From NCBI RefSeq assembly GCF_900168025.1, contig NZ_FUYN01000005.1, forward strand, positions 124,001 to 188,000: 64,000 nt of DNA. The letters are read 5' to 3'. Shown piece after piece: positions 35,358 through 46,483 of the stretch (position 1 is the stretch's first letter; each line of letters opens with the position of its first letter). The notes under the pieces were generated by a model. The model was not told the origin of the DNA. It worked only from the letters and a program-made list of their open reading frames with translations, and ran no database searches. Position numbers and translations under genes: made by a program. Origin of the DNA: Acetoanaerobium noterae. GTDB lineage: Bacteria > Bacillota > Clostridia > Peptostreptococcales > Filifactoraceae.

Positions 35358-37262
35358 TTATACAATTCTTTTAAACATTTTCTCGAGCTCGTATTTACTA
35401 AGTTCTATAGTTATAGGTCTTCCGTGTGGGCAAGAGTACTTATTTTCACAAGAATCTAAATCACTTAGTATTTGAGATATCTCAAGGCTAAGCAATTTAT
35501 CATTTGCTTTTATTGCTGACTTGCATGCTTTAGATGCAATTTTTTCTTTTAGTTCATCAGATAGATATATTTGTTTTGAAAAATTATTAATAAGCTCATT
35601 AGCTAAATTTATTGCTTCATTTTGATTAAAAATATTTGGAATGGCTCTAATAACCAATGATTCTTGAGAAAATGGCTCTGCATTAAAGCCGTAATCATTA
35701 AGCAAATCAATTATATCATGAATATAAACTGAAACATCAAACGATATATTGATAGAAATTGGTATTAATAGATTTTGAGAGGATATTTTATCATTCTTGT
35801 AGGAGTTGAGATATTTTTCGTATAATATTCTCTCATGAGCAGCATGCTGGTCAATCACATATAGAGCTTCATTGTATTGTGTAATAATATATGAATTTAT
35901 AAAAACACCAATAACGCTAAGATCTTTATAATTAAACTGATGGTTAGAATTAGAAGTAGTATTTAGATTAGTTTTATTGTAGCTAGGTTTTGAGCTTAAA
36001 TCATAGTTATTATTTGGATTTTCATTAATAAAAAGATTGTTTTCGGCATTGGGTTTAGTATTTATTATGAAGTTTTCTAAAGCATGAGATTTATCGTTTG
36101 TTGGCATAGACTCTAATGCATAATTATTAGAAGCTGGCTTCTTTACAGCATCTTGAGAGAACAGATTAGTCTCATTTATGAATAAATCAAAATTTATATT
36201 TTGAGGTTCGTCTTTTTTAACTTTATCATATTTTGAACTTAGATTTGATTTAGGAATCATTATAGATTCTGATAGCTTTGATTTAATATAATTAGATAAA
36301 GTGTCTTTAAGCTTATTTTCGTTAGAAAACTTAACCTCTAATTTGTTTGGATGGATATTAACATCAATAAGGGCAGGATCTACGTTTAAATTAATTAAAA
36401 AAATCGGGAATCTATTTATAGTTATAAACTGACTATAAGCTTCTTCAACTACGGAAGTTATGAGCTTGCTTTTTACAACTCGTTTATTTACAAAGATATA
36501 CTGATTTTTTCTATTATGTGACATAATAGAATTATCACCTAAGAAACCCTCAATACCATAGTCACCTATGTATTCGATTGGAAGTTCTTTGATAGATTTA
36601 TCGTAGGCGTTATTATAAATATTATTCATAGACTCTGAAAAGGTTAAATTACTAGCCGTTATTAACATAACTTTATTATTGTTTATATATTTGAATTTTA
36701 CAGAGTTATTAATAAGTGCTAGTCTCTCTACAATGTCATTAATTTTTGACGTTTCTGCTTGGTTGCTCTTTAGAAAATTTTTTCTAGCAGGAGTATTATA
36801 TAGCAAATCTTCAATTATAATAGTCGTACCATCTTTTGCTCCAACTTTTTCCTTTTTTTCGATTATACCACCTGTAATAATCAATGAGGTTCCTAAAAAT
36901 GCTTCTTTGGTTTTAGTTGTAATCGATACTCTTGAAACTGCAGCTATACTTGCTAAAGCTTCTCCTCTAAATCCATTAGTATACAAATTGCAAAAATCAG
37001 TAAAAGATGTAATTTTACTTGTAGTATGTCTTTTGAAAGCGAGCTCAACATCAGCTTCGTCGATTCCAAATCCATCATCAGTTACACGGATATAAGATTT
37101 TCCACCATCTCGAATTTCTAAAACTATACTTGTAGCCTTTGCGTCAATTGAATTTTCTATAAGCTCTTTTACTATTGAGGCAGGACTTTCAACAACTTCC
37201 CCAGCTGCTATTAAACTAATAGTTTTGTCATCTAACTGTTTTATTTGATTTTTGTTCATCAT
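35358..37262 (-). CDS. mutL: DNA mismatch repair protein MutL
   Basis: A protein of 634 residues. GHKL ATPase motifs in the first 110 residues: ELIENSIDAKA, DDGFGI, GFRGEAL. A poorly conserved Asn-rich linker follows at about 340-440. The C-terminal endonuclease motif DQHAAHERILYE is intact, with ACKSAIKAND and CPHGRP, so this is the nicking type of MutL expected in bacteria without MutH. It is placed three bases after mutS. Confidence 0.96.
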   Translation of the reverse strand: MMNKNQIKQLDDKTISLIAAGEVVESPASIVKELIENSIDAKATSIVLEIRDGGKSYIRVTDDGFGIDEADVELAFKRHTTSKITSFTDFCNLYTNGFRGEALASIAAVSRVSITTKTKEAFLGTSLIITGGIIEKKEKVGAKDGTTIIIEDLLYNTPARKNFLKSNQAETSKINDIVERLALINNSVKFKYINNNKVMLITASNLTFSESMNNIYNNAYDKSIKELPIEYIGDYGIEGFLGDNSIMSHNRKNQYIFVNKRVVKSKLITSVVEEAYSQFITINRFPIFLINLNVDPALIDVNIHPNKLEVKFSNENKLKDTLSNYIKSKLSESIMIPKSNLSSKYDKVKKDEPQNINFDLFINETNLFSQDAVKKPASNNYALESMPTNDKSHALENFIINTKPNAENNLFINENPNNNYDLSSKPSYNKTNLNTTSNSNHQFNYKDLSVIGVFINSYIITQYNEALYVIDQHAAHERILYEKYLNSYKNDKISSQNLLIPISINISFDVSVYIHDIIDLLNDYGFNAEPFSQESLVIRAIPNIFNQNEAINLANELINNFSKQIYLSDELKEKIASKACKSAIKANDKLLSLEISQILSDLDSCENKYSCPHGRPITIELSKYELEKMFKRIV

Positions 37263-37265
37263 ACA

Positions 37266-39827
37266 TCATCCTAACTTATTTTTTAAATTATTAAGTATAG
37301 TAAGAGCTTCAAGTGGAGTTGTATTATTTAAATCCAATGTTTTTATTTCTGAAATGATATTATCATAAAAATACTGCTCTAACGATAACTGATGATTTTC
37401 TACCTCAGAGCTTTTCTTAGTAGATTGAATTTTAGGTTTATAAACTGAAACGTTTGATTCTAAGCTTTCTAGCGTATCTTGCGCTAAATCAATTATTTGT
37501 GAAGGTAAGTTGGCTAACATAGCAACGTGAATGCCGTAGCTTTTATCAGCTTTGCCTTTTACTATTTTTCTTAGGAAATTTACATTGTCATTTACTTCTT
37601 CTACAAGCATAGAGTAATTTTGGATATTTTTTGATGAGTCTTCGAGTGATGTTATTTCGTGGTAATGTGTTGAAACTAAAGTTTTGGCTTTTATTTGATC
37701 TTCTATATATTTGATTACTGCAAAAGCTATACTCATACCATCGTATGTGCTAGTCCCTCTTCCTATCTCATCTAAAATAATAAAACTGTTAGAAGAAGCA
37801 TTTTGAAGAATATTTGCAACCTCTATCATTTCAACCATAAAAGTACTTTGTCCCTGAGATAAATCATCGCTAGCTCCGATTCGAGTGAAAATCCTATCTA
37901 TTAAACAAATTTCAGCTTTAGAACATGGTACAAAGCTACCGATATGAGCGAGCAGAACAATTATAGCTACCTGTCTCATATAAGTTGACTTTCCGGCCAT
38001 ATTTGGACCAGTAATTATTTGAATTATTCCATCTTCGATGGTTGTGTCGTTAGGGACAAACATATAATCAGATGTCATTTTTTCTATAACAGGATGTCTT
38101 CCGTTTTCTAATTTAATATATCCCTTATTATTAATTTCTGGTCTTACAAAGTTATTATTATTAGCTACAGTTGCTAAAGATTGATAACAATCTAAAATAG
38201 CAACTACCTTTGAAGCTGATAGTAGATTGTTTATATGGTTCTTTAGCTCCATTTTTATATTTTCAAAAATATGCTTTTCAAGTGAATCTGCTTTATCTTT
38301 AGCTGTAAGTATTTTCTCTTCCAATAATTTTAATTCCTCACTTATAAAGCGTTCTCCGTTTGTAAGTGTTTGTTTGCGAATATAATCTGAAGGTATATCA
38401 AAATTCTTTAAATTAGCATGGGTTATTTCTATATAATAGCCGAAAACTTTGTTATAGCCTATTTTTAATGTTTTAATCCCAGTTCTAAGTTTTTCTCTTT
38501 GTTCTACACCTAAAATCATTTCGGCGGAGTGGTCAATTAAATTTCTAAGTTCAGATAATTCGTCATTAAAAGAAGATTTAATTATATATTTTTCTTTAGA
38601 ATTAAAGTCCTTATTTATTATAGATGAATCAATTAGCTCAAAAACATACTCCAAATCTGGAATCTTTAAATAAAAATCTCTTAATAGCTCAAATTCGCTC
38701 ATAGCCATAAATTTTTTTAATTCGATTATCATTGAAGTAGACTCTTTTAACCTAAGTATGTCGTCAGTTTTAATAGAATCATACGATAATTTCTGGCATA
38801 TTCTTTCTAAGTCAGAAATATGATTTAAAATATTTCTCATTTTTAATGTAAAGTCAGTGTTCTGAAAGAACAAATCAATATAGTTTAAACGAGCGTTAAT
38901 AAGAGTCTCATTCTTAAGCGGATACAATAACCAATTTTTTAGCATTCTAGCTCCCATGGCTGTTTTTGTATCATCTAACACCCAAAATAAGGAACCTTTC
39001 TTTTTTGAACGTCTAATAGTCTCTATTATTTCAAGATTTTTTAAAGTAAAATGATCTATAATTAAGGCCTCGCCATTATCCTTTTTAGTCATGTTTAGAT
39101 TAATAGATTTTTGAGTATGGTTGATATATCTAAATATTTTATATAGAGAAAGAGATATATTAGTATCAAGCTTATTATTGAGTAACCAGCTTTCATCTAT
39201 GAGCTCTTCTGAAATATTCATAATAATATTATTTTCGGAAATATATGAGTTTATTAATTTAATATTTTTGTCTAAATCAGAATCTAGAATCTCTTTGCTA
39301 CTTGCATTTGTTATAATTTCACTTGGATTTATTTTGAAAAATAAATCGCTTAATTCACTTTTGTTAATAACTGTAGTACTTAGTTCGCCAGTAGAAATAT
39401 CTATATATGAAATATCAACATTAGTATTATTGATTAAAAATGATAATAGGTAATTGTTTTTTTCTCTATCTATAATATCCTCATCTATTATAGTTCCCGG
39501 AGTCACTATTTTAACAACTTCTCTTTTAACAATCCCTTTTGCTTGAGAAGGATCTTCTACTTGTTCACAAACAGCAACTTTTTTACCAGCTAGTATTAGT
39601 TTTTGAATATATCCTTGAGAGCTATGATAAGGGATTCCACACATAGGAGCTCTTTCTTTCAAACCACAAGCTTTGCCTGTGAGGGTTATATCTAGTATTT
39701 CGGATGCTGTTACTGCATCCTCAAAGAACATTTCATAAAAATCTCCAAGTCTAAAAAATAAAATACAATCCTTATGGTTTTCTTTTATTTCAAGATATTG
39801 CCTCATCATAGGAGTAAGCTTTTCCAA
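37266..39827 (-). CDS. mutS: DNA mismatch repair protein MutS
   Basis: A protein of 853 residues from TTG 39827, chosen because AGAGGTGAT lies just before it and the product starts LEKLTPMMRQY as in relatives; a GTG three codons earlier overlaps that site. Mismatch-reading Phe-x-Glu in GDFYEMF, Walker A TGPNMAGKST near 610, and the ABC signature DLSQGQSTF. It recognises mispaired bases and recruits MutL, encoded next. Confidence 0.96.
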   Translation of the reverse strand: MEKLTPMMRQYLEIKENHKDCILFFRLGDFYEMFFEDAVTASEILDITLTGKACGLKERAPMCGIPYHSSQGYIQKLILAGKKVAVCEQVEDPSQAKGIVKREVVKIVTPGTIIDEDIIDREKNNYLLSFLINNTNVDISYIDISTGELSTTVINKSELSDLFFKINPSEIITNASSKEILDSDLDKNIKLINSYISENNIIMNISEELIDESWLLNNKLDTNISLSLYKIFRYINHTQKSINLNMTKKDNGEALIIDHFTLKNLEIIETIRRSKKKGSLFWVLDDTKTAMGARMLKNWLLYPLKNETLINARLNYIDLFFQNTDFTLKMRNILNHISDLERICQKLSYDSIKTDDILRLKESTSMIIELKKFMAMSEFELLRDFYLKIPDLEYVFELIDSSIINKDFNSKEKYIIKSSFNDELSELRNLIDHSAEMILGVEQREKLRTGIKTLKIGYNKVFGYYIEITHANLKNFDIPSDYIRKQTLTNGERFISEELKLLEEKILTAKDKADSLEKHIFENIKMELKNHINNLLSASKVVAILDCYQSLATVANNNNFVRPEINNKGYIKLENGRHPVIEKMTSDYMFVPNDTTIEDGIIQIITGPNMAGKSTYMRQVAIIVLLAHIGSFVPCSKAEICLIDRIFTRIGASDDLSQGQSTFMVEMIEVANILQNASSNSFIILDEIGRGTSTYDGMSIAFAVIKYIEDQIKAKTLVSTHYHEITSLEDSSKNIQNYSMLVEEVNDNVNFLRKIVKGKADKSYGIHVAMLANLPSQIIDLAQDTLESLESNVSVYKPKIQSTKKSSEVENHQLSLEQYFYDNIISEIKTLDLNNTTPLEALTILNNLKNKLG

Positions 39828-39860
39828 GAATATCACCTCTAATCTATTTAAAATAGCACT

Positions 39861-41294
39861 CTAATCGAGTGCTATTCCATTTAAAGAAAAAGACTTTGTC
39901 TCAGTAACCTTTACATTTACTAAAGATCCAATCATAGACTCATCGCCTATAAAATTAACTAATTTATTTTGTCTTGTTCTACCCATCAATCGGGTTTTAT
40001 CTTTTTTGCTGAAGCCCTCTACTAAAACCTCAACGATTTCGTCCATATATTTGGAATTTTTTAATTCAGCTATCTCGTTTGCTTTAGAAAGAAGTCTATT
40101 AAATCTATCTTTTTTTACGGATTCATCAATGTGATTGTCCATATTTTCTGCAACAGTACCTTTTCTAACAGAGTAAATGAACATAAAAGCAGAATCGTAT
40201 TGAACTTTTTCCAATACGTCTAAAGTATCTAAAAAATCTTCCTCAGTTTCGCCAGGAAAGCCTACCATAATATCTGTAGTTAGAGCTACATTTGGAACTT
40301 TAGTTTTAATCTTATTAATTAGCTCAATATATTGATCTTTTGTATAGTGTCTATTCATTTTTTTGAGCACAGCTGTACTGCCAGACTGAACAGGAAGATG
40401 TATACTTTCGCAAACTTTATCGAGATTTGCAACAGCATCTATGAGTTCTTCAGAAATATCTTTAGGATGTGATGTCATAAATCTTATACGCTCAATCCCT
40501 TGAATATCATTTAATATAGTAAGTAACTTAGCAAAAGAAACCTTGTTATCAAAATCATTGCCATATGAATTAACGTTTTGGCCGAGTAAAGTAATTTCCT
40601 TTACACCGTTTCTTGCCAAATCTTTTACTTCATTAATAACATCTTCTGGATTTCTGCTTCTTTCTCTACCTCTAGTATATGGAACTATGCAATATGTACA
40701 GAAGTTATTACAGCCGTACATTATATTTACAAAAGCTTTTAAGTCATATCTTCTAGCGGAAGGCAATCCTTCAATTACATTTCCGTCTATATCCCAAACA
40801 TCAATTAGTGTCTTTGAGTCTCCAGACAGATATTTCAAAAGCAGCTCTGGAAATTTATATAAATTATGAGTTCCAAAAACTAAACTAACATGAGGAAATC
40901 TTTTTTTAATTTCATCTACAACGTGATCTTGTTGCATCATACATCCGCACACAGCTATTATCAAATCTGGATTTTTTACCTTTAGTTTTTTTAAAGCGTG
41001 TAAATTGCCATAAACCTTTAATTCAGCATTTTCTCTTACAGCACAGGTATTGAATATAATTATATCAGCTTCTTCCATAGAATCAGCTAAATCTATGTTC
41101 ATCATATCAAACATCCCAGCTAAATTTTCTGAATCGTGTTCATTCATTTGGCAGCCAAATGTTTGAATAAAATAAGATTGATATCTGCCGTTTTCTTTAA
41201 AGAAATCTTCGTTCATTTGTGATAACGAATTTATATTATATTGTTGCATTAGTATCTCATCTTGTGATATTTGTTTTGCTTTACTTCTTTGCAT
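39861..41294 (-). CDS. miaB: tRNA-2-methylthio-N6-dimethylallyladenosine synthase
   Basis: A protein of 477 residues from ATG 41294 (GGAG upstream). Radical SAM cysteines in CNNFCTYC; second cluster cysteines in [19 protein letters not shown] and CGCMMQ; TRAM domain at the end. It attaches a methylthio group to i6A37 of tRNA, acting after MiaA. It is the first gene of the run that continues with mutS. Confidence 0.95.
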   Translation of the reverse strand: MQRSKAKQISQDEILMQQYNINSLSQMNEDFFKENGRYQSYFIQTFGCQMNEHDSENLAGMFDMMNIDLADSMEEADIIIFNTCAVRENAELKVYGNLHALKKLKVKNPDLIIAVCGCMMQQDHVVDEIKKRFPHVSLVFGTHNLYKFPELLLKYLSGDSKTLIDVWDIDGNVIEGLPSARRYDLKAFVNIMYGCNNFCTYCIVPYTRGRERSRNPEDVINEVKDLARNGVKEITLLGQNVNSYGNDFDNKVSFAKLLTILNDIQGIERIRFMTSHPKDISEELIDAVANLDKVCESIHLPVQSGSTAVLKKMNRHYTKDQYIELINKIKTKVPNVALTTDIMVGFPGETEEDFLDTLDVLEKVQYDSAFMFIYSVRKGTVAENMDNHIDESVKKDRFNRLLSKANEIAELKNSKYMDEIVEVLVEGFSKKDKTRLMGRTRQNKLVNFIGDESMIGSLVNVKVTETKSFSLNGIALD

Positions 41295-41327
41295 TAACTT
41301 CAATCTCCGTTCTAATACATTAATTAT

Positions 41328-41723
41328 TTAATTTGATTTAAGTGGTACTACTTCTATTTGGGTTTTTGTTGCCCCTAACTCTTTTCTTAAATTAAAGATA
41401 ACACTGTCCTTTTCATTTTGAAGTCTAGTTTCTCCTAAAATCATATAATCAATGTCATTTTCAATAGCAAATTTTGATAATGTTTTTAGAATATCATTAG
41501 ATTTTAAAACAGTTACACTTGCACCGTATTTTTTTGATTCTTCAAAAATATATTCTAGTTCTTCAGCTGCTCTAGGATCTTCGATTACTTTTATATCTTT
41601 AGTTGCAACATGTAAAACAAAAATTTCTGTATCATTATCTTTAGTTAATTCAATTCCTTTTTTTATAAGTCTTTCGCAGGTTTTCTGTTCAGTAACACAA
41701 ACCATAATTTTTTGCTTTATCAT
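41328..41723 (-). CDS. Universal stress protein (UspA family)
   Basis: A protein of 131 residues with the UspA beginning KIMVCVTEQKTCERLIKKG and an alpha/beta fold ending in a region with LGETR near residue 97. The ATP-binding GxxG(S/T) of some members is not clear, so ligand binding is uncertain. It precedes miaB by 33 bases on the same strand. AGGAG precedes ATG 41723. Confidence 0.75.
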   Translation of the reverse strand: MIKQKIMVCVTEQKTCERLIKKGIELTKDNDTEIFVLHVATKDIKVIEDPRAAEELEYIFEESKKYGASVTVLKSNDILKTLSKFAIENDIDYMILGETRLQNEKDSVIFNLRKELGATKTQIEVVPLKSN

Positions 41724-41851
41724 GATTTACTCCTTTGATAATAGTTCACATTTGATTATAACATAATAAAAGGACTAATACTAAATTAATCCTCTTTGCT
41801 ATTTCTATTTATTTTATCCATAAGTAATACAAATAAATTATATCATATTAG

Positions 41852-42280
41852 TTAAATTTTATCTAGACAAAGCAACTTGAAGGCATCAGCTTCCTCTTTA
41901 TAGCCCAGTTTCTTAAAAACGCACAATGAAGGTACATTATTTTCCCTAACTAAAGCAGTTGATAAAGTTATACCTTTATTTTTAAATTTTTTTATAACTA
42001 GTTCAAGCATATGTTTTGCTATACCTTGATTTTGATATTGCTTGCAAACTGCAATTAAATCTATCCAAACACCTGAATAGTGAGGATTTTGAACTTCAAG
42101 AAGCCCTATGTATCCTACTGGGACATCTTTTATATATTGAATATATATATTATAATGTGTGTTTTTTTTCAATCTCATAGAAAGCTCTTCTGCACTATAA
42201 GGTATATCGTTAAATGATTGTTCATCAATATATAGTAAATCACAAGACATTTGATGAGAGTGGTCATACTTTTTAAACAT
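41852..42280 (-). CDS. GNAT-family N-acetyltransferase
   Basis: A protein of 142 residues. Acetyl-CoA site in AVCKQYQNQGIAKHMLELVIK (Q-x-x-G-x-A type), later NVPSLCVFKKLGY, both typical of GNAT enzymes. The substrate cannot be told. AGGAGG precedes ATG 42280. Confidence 0.82.
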   Translation of the reverse strand: MFKKYDHSHQMSCDLLYIDEQSFNDIPYSAEELSMRLKKNTHYNIYIQYIKDVPVGYIGLLEVQNPHYSGVWIDLIAVCKQYQNQGIAKHMLELVIKKFKNKGITLSTALVRENNVPSLCVFKKLGYKEEADAFKLLCLDKI

Positions 42281-42332
42281 TATAAGGTTTGCCTCCTTTG
42301 TATTGTCTCTAAATCCCTATTTATTTAATAAC

Positions 42333-42372
42333 AAAAAAACAGTGTAAATTATATCAATATATAATTTACACT
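42333..42372 (-). terminator. Terminator of the 62-residue gene
   Basis: A perfect 14-bp stem AGTGTAAATTATAT with its complement, loop CAAT, then a T-run on the minus strand. Confidence 0.8.
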
Positions 42373-42386
42373 AAAATTACATCAAA

Positions 42387-42575
42387 TTATTTGATATTTT
42401 CATCATCTACCCATTCTTTTGCTTTTTCGACAGCTTCTTCTGTAGGTATATCTACATTAGTTTCTTTGATACGACACTTTATACTATCATACACATCTGT
42501 AGCAGGGGTTGTAGAGTCTGCAGTTTCATTTTCACAAATATCTGGATTTTTTTTGATTTTATCTTTATCTGACAT
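42387..42575 (-). CDS. Small acidic protein, 62 residues, unknown
   Basis: AAGGAGGAATAGTT precedes ATG 42575 and a good terminator follows, so a real gene is likely. The product is hydrophilic (SDKDKIKKNPDICENETAD at the start) with two cysteines and a helical end. No family recognised. Confidence 0.65.
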   Translation of the reverse strand: MSDKDKIKKNPDICENETADSTTPATDVYDSIKCRIKETNVDIPTEEAVEKAKEWVDDENIK

Positions 42576-42670
42576 AACTATTCCTCCTTATTATAATATA
42601 AATATTATATTAGCATCTAATTAAATAATTACCCTTATTTGATAAAATCAATCATTAATGAAATCGTAAA

Positions 42671-44014
42671 TCATAATTTTAGATCTAAATATTTTTCCAT
42701 GTTAAATTTTTTTATTAGACCTTTGTCATTCATATATCTTATCTTTCCAAAGATTTCTCTTTCTTTCCATGGTCTATCATGTTTACCATAGCACCATGCT
42801 ATTCCAGCATATCCGTTTGCATCTCTTCCATCTATACTATATCTGTCATTTAAATAAAGAGCTTTTGAGAAAGCGTCATTTATAGTCAATGACCATTCAA
42901 TTATTTTCTTCCCCCAGTACATCCTCATATATCCATGCATTTTTCCTGTAATAACCATTTCTTTTTGAGCTTTATTCCAAAACTCATCATGAGTTTTTGC
43001 ATTTTCTAATTCTTCAAGCGAGTATAAATAGTCTTTTAAATCATTCTGATGAGATATTAAGGAATCATATGCCCAGCTTGGCAAAATTTTTTCAATATCA
43101 CTATCATAATTTTTATTATAATATATATAGTTGATTGCAAGTTCTCTTCTTGTTATGAGCTCTTCAAGAAAATCTTTTTTAGATTTAATGTCACTTTTTA
43201 TTATTTTAAGAGCTATATATAGTGGAGAAATTTGTCCGAAATGCAAATATGGACTTAAATTTGAAGAATAATTCATTCCAGGATGATTTTTTAGTTCAGA
43301 GTAATATTGAGCTTTATTTTCTATAAAATCTTTAAGATATTTTTCTGCTTCAACTGATCCACCCTTATAAATTGACTCATTAATACTTTTATCGATTTTC
43401 AAGCTATCAATAAATGAGTTTAAATCAGAGATATCCTCTGACTTAATAGGATAATCAATCGATGATTGCATTACTAGTCTAGAATTAAGCTCGATTAAAT
43501 ACTTGTCAATAATTTTATTAATTTTGGGACGAATGGTATAGGCTCCATATTCTTCTTTATTAGAAGTAACCTCCACAGGGATGATTACGTTGCTTTCCAC
43601 ACTGAGCATAGAGCAGTTTAATTGCTGTGCAATATTGGATTTCATAATAATCTCATGCTTTAAATAACCAAAATCAGTTATCAAAATTGATGCATTTTTA
43701 GATAGTTCATTTACTATAGGAAGAGCCTCACCTTTTCTAATTACCATTTTGATTTTACGAGATTTTAGCTGATTCATGACATCTTCTATACCTTCTAGCA
43801 TGAAACGAAAATGACGAAAATTTGCTTTAGGAAAATCCTCCATTATAATAAAAAGAACTATAAGTGGAAGTTTAAGTTTATTTGAGTATTCAATTGAGTA
43901 TTCCAGTGCATGATTATATTCAGATCTTTGCGATGCTTGCATCCAATATAAAACATAGTCTCCATTATTTATTTTCTTATGATTTAAGTTTTTTATTCGT
44001 TCATCGTGTATCAT
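42671..44014 (-). CDS. Class II CPD photolyase
   Basis: A protein of 447 residues. YVLYWMQASQRSEYNHAL at residues 21-38 and the C-terminal WCYGKHDRPWKEREIFGKIR are diagnostic of class II deoxyribodipyrimidine photolyases. It repairs UV-induced pyrimidine dimers using light and FAD. It is notable in an obligate anaerobe but known from several. Monocistronic. Confidence 0.92.
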   Translation of the reverse strand: MIHDERIKNLNHKKINNGDYVLYWMQASQRSEYNHALEYSIEYSNKLKLPLIVLFIIMEDFPKANFRHFRFMLEGIEDVMNQLKSRKIKMVIRKGEALPIVNELSKNASILITDFGYLKHEIIMKSNIAQQLNCSMLSVESNVIIPVEVTSNKEEYGAYTIRPKINKIIDKYLIELNSRLVMQSSIDYPIKSEDISDLNSFIDSLKIDKSINESIYKGGSVEAEKYLKDFIENKAQYYSELKNHPGMNYSSNLSPYLHFGQISPLYIALKIIKSDIKSKKDFLEELITRRELAINYIYYNKNYDSDIEKILPSWAYDSLISHQNDLKDYLYSLEELENAKTHDEFWNKAQKEMVITGKMHGYMRMYWGKKIIEWSLTINDAFSKALYLNDRYSIDGRDANGYAGIAWCYGKHDRPWKEREIFGKIRYMNDKGLIKKFNMEKYLDLKL

Positions 44015-44066
44015 ATTTTCAACTCCTAAAATTTAATAAGAGAGCTGTTTGATTTTTTTCATTAAT

Positions 44067-44117
44067 TTCAAAAAAAGCTATATCCAAATCAGAAAAAAAT
44101 CTGATGGATATAGCTTT
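44067..44117 (-). terminator. Terminator of the aminotransferase gene at 44129
   Basis: AAAGCTATATCCA and TGGATATAGCTTT form the stem, with an inner TCAG/CTGA stem; a T-run follows on the minus strand. Confidence 0.85.
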
Positions 44118-44128
44118 AAATGGGTAAA

Positions 44129-45445
44129 TTATCTTTGAGCTTCGAAGGCTCTTAATAGTTTTACAAATAATTCAGGAATCTTTGCCATGTTCTCAGGAGA
44201 CTCAACAAAAGAAATTCTGAACTGTGTGCTTCCAGGGTTAACCTCCCCTGCTTTTATATCATAGAAGCCTTTCATTGGAGCTACAAGTAAAGTAGTTTCT
44301 ACTCCATCAATATTAATTGAGCCTTCTTGAGCACAATATAATACGAAATCGATAGCATCAAATCCAGGTTTAACAACGTTTCTAACGTCAATAACTGAGT
44401 AGATAGAAGCGTCAGGGCTAGAAACTATAAGTCCTGGCTCTTGTTCTTTTAAACCATTATATACCATCATGATTTGTTTTTTGTAGTATTCACGTAATTC
44501 TGAACACCAAGCAGCAATTTGCTCCTTGCTTTCATGAGCTAGAGCAGCAAATATGTACTGTCCGATAACGTTTGCACAAAGATTAGCAGTATATTCTGCG
44601 ATTGATCTATTATTGAACTCAGCGCTATCAGTTATTACAGCACCAATTCTAAGTCCGCAAGCATTCCAAACTTTTGAAGCTGTTTCTATACTGATTCTTC
44701 TTCCTTCGATTCCAGGAACATCAGCATCTGTTAATCCCCAGATACTTACTAGAGGCTTGTCTTCTTGATAATATAACTCGCGGTATGCTTCATCACTTAC
44801 CATCCACATATTGTACTTAACACAAAGCTTAGCAAGATCTTTCATGTTTTCATAATCATATAGCTGGCCAGTTGGATTGTCATAAGGTATTACTAGTAGA
44901 GCTCCAGGATTATGCTTTTGAATCATTTCTTCGATTTCGCTTACTTCAGGAAGAGTGAACTTACCATTGTCTTCCATTTTACGCTTAATTGTTACGGTTT
45001 TTCTTCCAACTCTTTCTGCAAAAGAAATGTAGTTTGTATAAGCTGGGTCAATCATCATCAAAGGTTTTTCGTCAGTACCTGCAGGACCACAAGTTCCAAT
45101 TAGAAGAAGCTCCATTCCTGAAGAACCTCCATCTGTAACCTGAACATGCAATTTGCTAGTATCAAAGCCTTCGCATTTTAATATGTTTTTAAAAGCATCT
45201 TGGCATTCTGGAAGTCCAGCTGTACCTGAATATCTAATAACTCCATTTGCAAAAGGACTATCTGGCGCGTTTAAATTAAACATTCTTTTTTGCATAGCAG
45301 GATTTGTAGGCAGAGAAACATTACCAATACCTACATTGATAACTGCTTGTGGCTTAACTTTTCTCTCATCGTATTTCATTTGTGCTAAACGTACATCTGA
45401 TGGTGTTCTTGACTCAAAATGAGCCGATAAAACTGGCTTACTCAT
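44129..45445 (-). CDS. Class I/II PLP aminotransferase, substrate unknown
   Basis: A protein of 438 residues. PLP lysine in SIETASKVWNACGLRIGA, YDNPTGQLYDYE for the ring-binding Asn, and FRISFVES for the carboxylate arginine. Distantly related to aspartate and aromatic aminotransferases. Codon use is richer in preferred codons than its neighbours and the ribosome site is GAGGGGAG, hinting at strong expression in amino acid fermentation. Substrate not deducible. Confidence 0.85.
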   Translation of the reverse strand: MSKPVLSAHFESRTPSDVRLAQMKYDERKVKPQAVINVGIGNVSLPTNPAMQKRMFNLNAPDSPFANGVIRYSGTAGLPECQDAFKNILKCEGFDTSKLHVQVTDGGSSGMELLLIGTCGPAGTDEKPLMMIDPAYTNYISFAERVGRKTVTIKRKMEDNGKFTLPEVSEIEEMIQKHNPGALLVIPYDNPTGQLYDYENMKDLAKLCVKYNMWMVSDEAYRELYYQEDKPLVSIWGLTDADVPGIEGRRISIETASKVWNACGLRIGAVITDSAEFNNRSIAEYTANLCANVIGQYIFAALAHESKEQIAAWCSELREYYKKQIMMVYNGLKEQEPGLIVSSPDASIYSVIDVRNVVKPGFDAIDFVLYCAQEGSINIDGVETTLLVAPMKGFYDIKAGEVNPGSTQFRISFVESPENMAKIPELFVKLLRAFEAQR

Positions 45446-45615
45446 TTTTAATTGACTCCCCTCTTAGATAAGATTTTATTTAATTTAATTAATCTAGAAC
45501 TATAAATATACCAAACTAGGTACATTCACCCTTATTTTAACACTATATATAACTTATTTCACTAGTTAATTCTCAAATATGTCTATAAAAAAATAATTAT
45601 ATACATTTTATAATT

Positions 45616-45662
45616 AAAAACTTCCATAAATGATGTCTAATGACAAAATTACGGAAGTTTTT
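45616..45662 (-). terminator. Terminator downstream of the PHP gene
   Basis: AAAAACTTCC pairs with GGAAGTTTTT (with a longer imperfect stem inside) just after the stop of the PHP gene on the minus strand. The rest of 45446-45685 shows no gene. Confidence 0.75.
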
Positions 45663-45685
45663 TGTGTATAAATAGGTTTTTGTAT

Positions 45686-46351
45686 TTAAATAGCTTTTTT
45701 ATAAATAGGTTTATTATATAACATCTGATTTATATCTAAACTCTCATATTTATTGTTGGAATAAACAACTGGAGATACTCTTCCAGATTTTACAGCTTCT
45801 ATAAAATCTTTTTCATCTCTGATATTACCAGGGATTAAAGTAGCATATTTTCCTATAGCATCTATTGTATGAGCATCACTAGCTCCTAGAGCTGGAATAC
45901 TGAGTTCTGATGATAAGCCATATGCATATAGATTATGATGTGGGAATGTACTTCCATTAAATGCCTCAATTCCTGATAAACCCTGTACATTTTCTATAAA
46001 TTTTCCCATTCCTCTATTATTATGTCTAAATGGATGAGCACTTATAGCAACTCCTCCAGCTTTTAATGTAAGATCAATAAGCTGTTGAGCATGAATCTTT
46101 TCTTTTGGTAAATCATCTAACCCAAAAACAGTTATGTCTCCCTCATGCGTTAGTACTTCTGCACCTACTAGGATTAGAAATCCTGACTGCTTTGAAAATT
46201 GATGAGCAAAATCCTTAATTTCATTGCTTTCATGATCTGTAATACAAACGCCATCTAAGCCCATTGATTTAGATTTCTTAACTATATCTTCTAATGATAA
46301 AAAACTATCGGATGAATAAGTTTTTTCATGCATATGTGTGTCTATAATCAT
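45686..46351 (-). CDS. PHP-domain metal-dependent phosphoesterase
   Basis: A protein of 221 residues. Metal ligands in DTHMHEKTYSSDS, CITDHESN, GAEVLTHEGDI and ISAHPFRHN follow the PHP pattern. Such single-domain proteins hydrolyse nucleotides or phosphate esters (for example YciV-like); the true substrate is open. Monocistronic. Confidence 0.8.
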   Translation of the reverse strand: MIIDTHMHEKTYSSDSFLSLEDIVKKSKSMGLDGVCITDHESNEIKDFAHQFSKQSGFLILVGAEVLTHEGDITVFGLDDLPKEKIHAQQLIDLTLKAGGVAISAHPFRHNNRGMGKFIENVQGLSGIEAFNGSTFPHHNLYAYGLSSELSIPALGASDAHTIDAIGKYATLIPGNIRDEKDFIEAVKSGRVSPVVYSNNKYESLDINQMLYNKPIYKKAI

Positions 46352-46483
46352 ATGAATTCTCCTAATTGTAAATATAATCTAAAATTAAACTCTATAATAA
46401 TAATATATTTAAAACTAAGAGTAATCCAATAGATTTGTTTTATATATTATATAAAGATAATCTATAGGTTAACATAACTTATA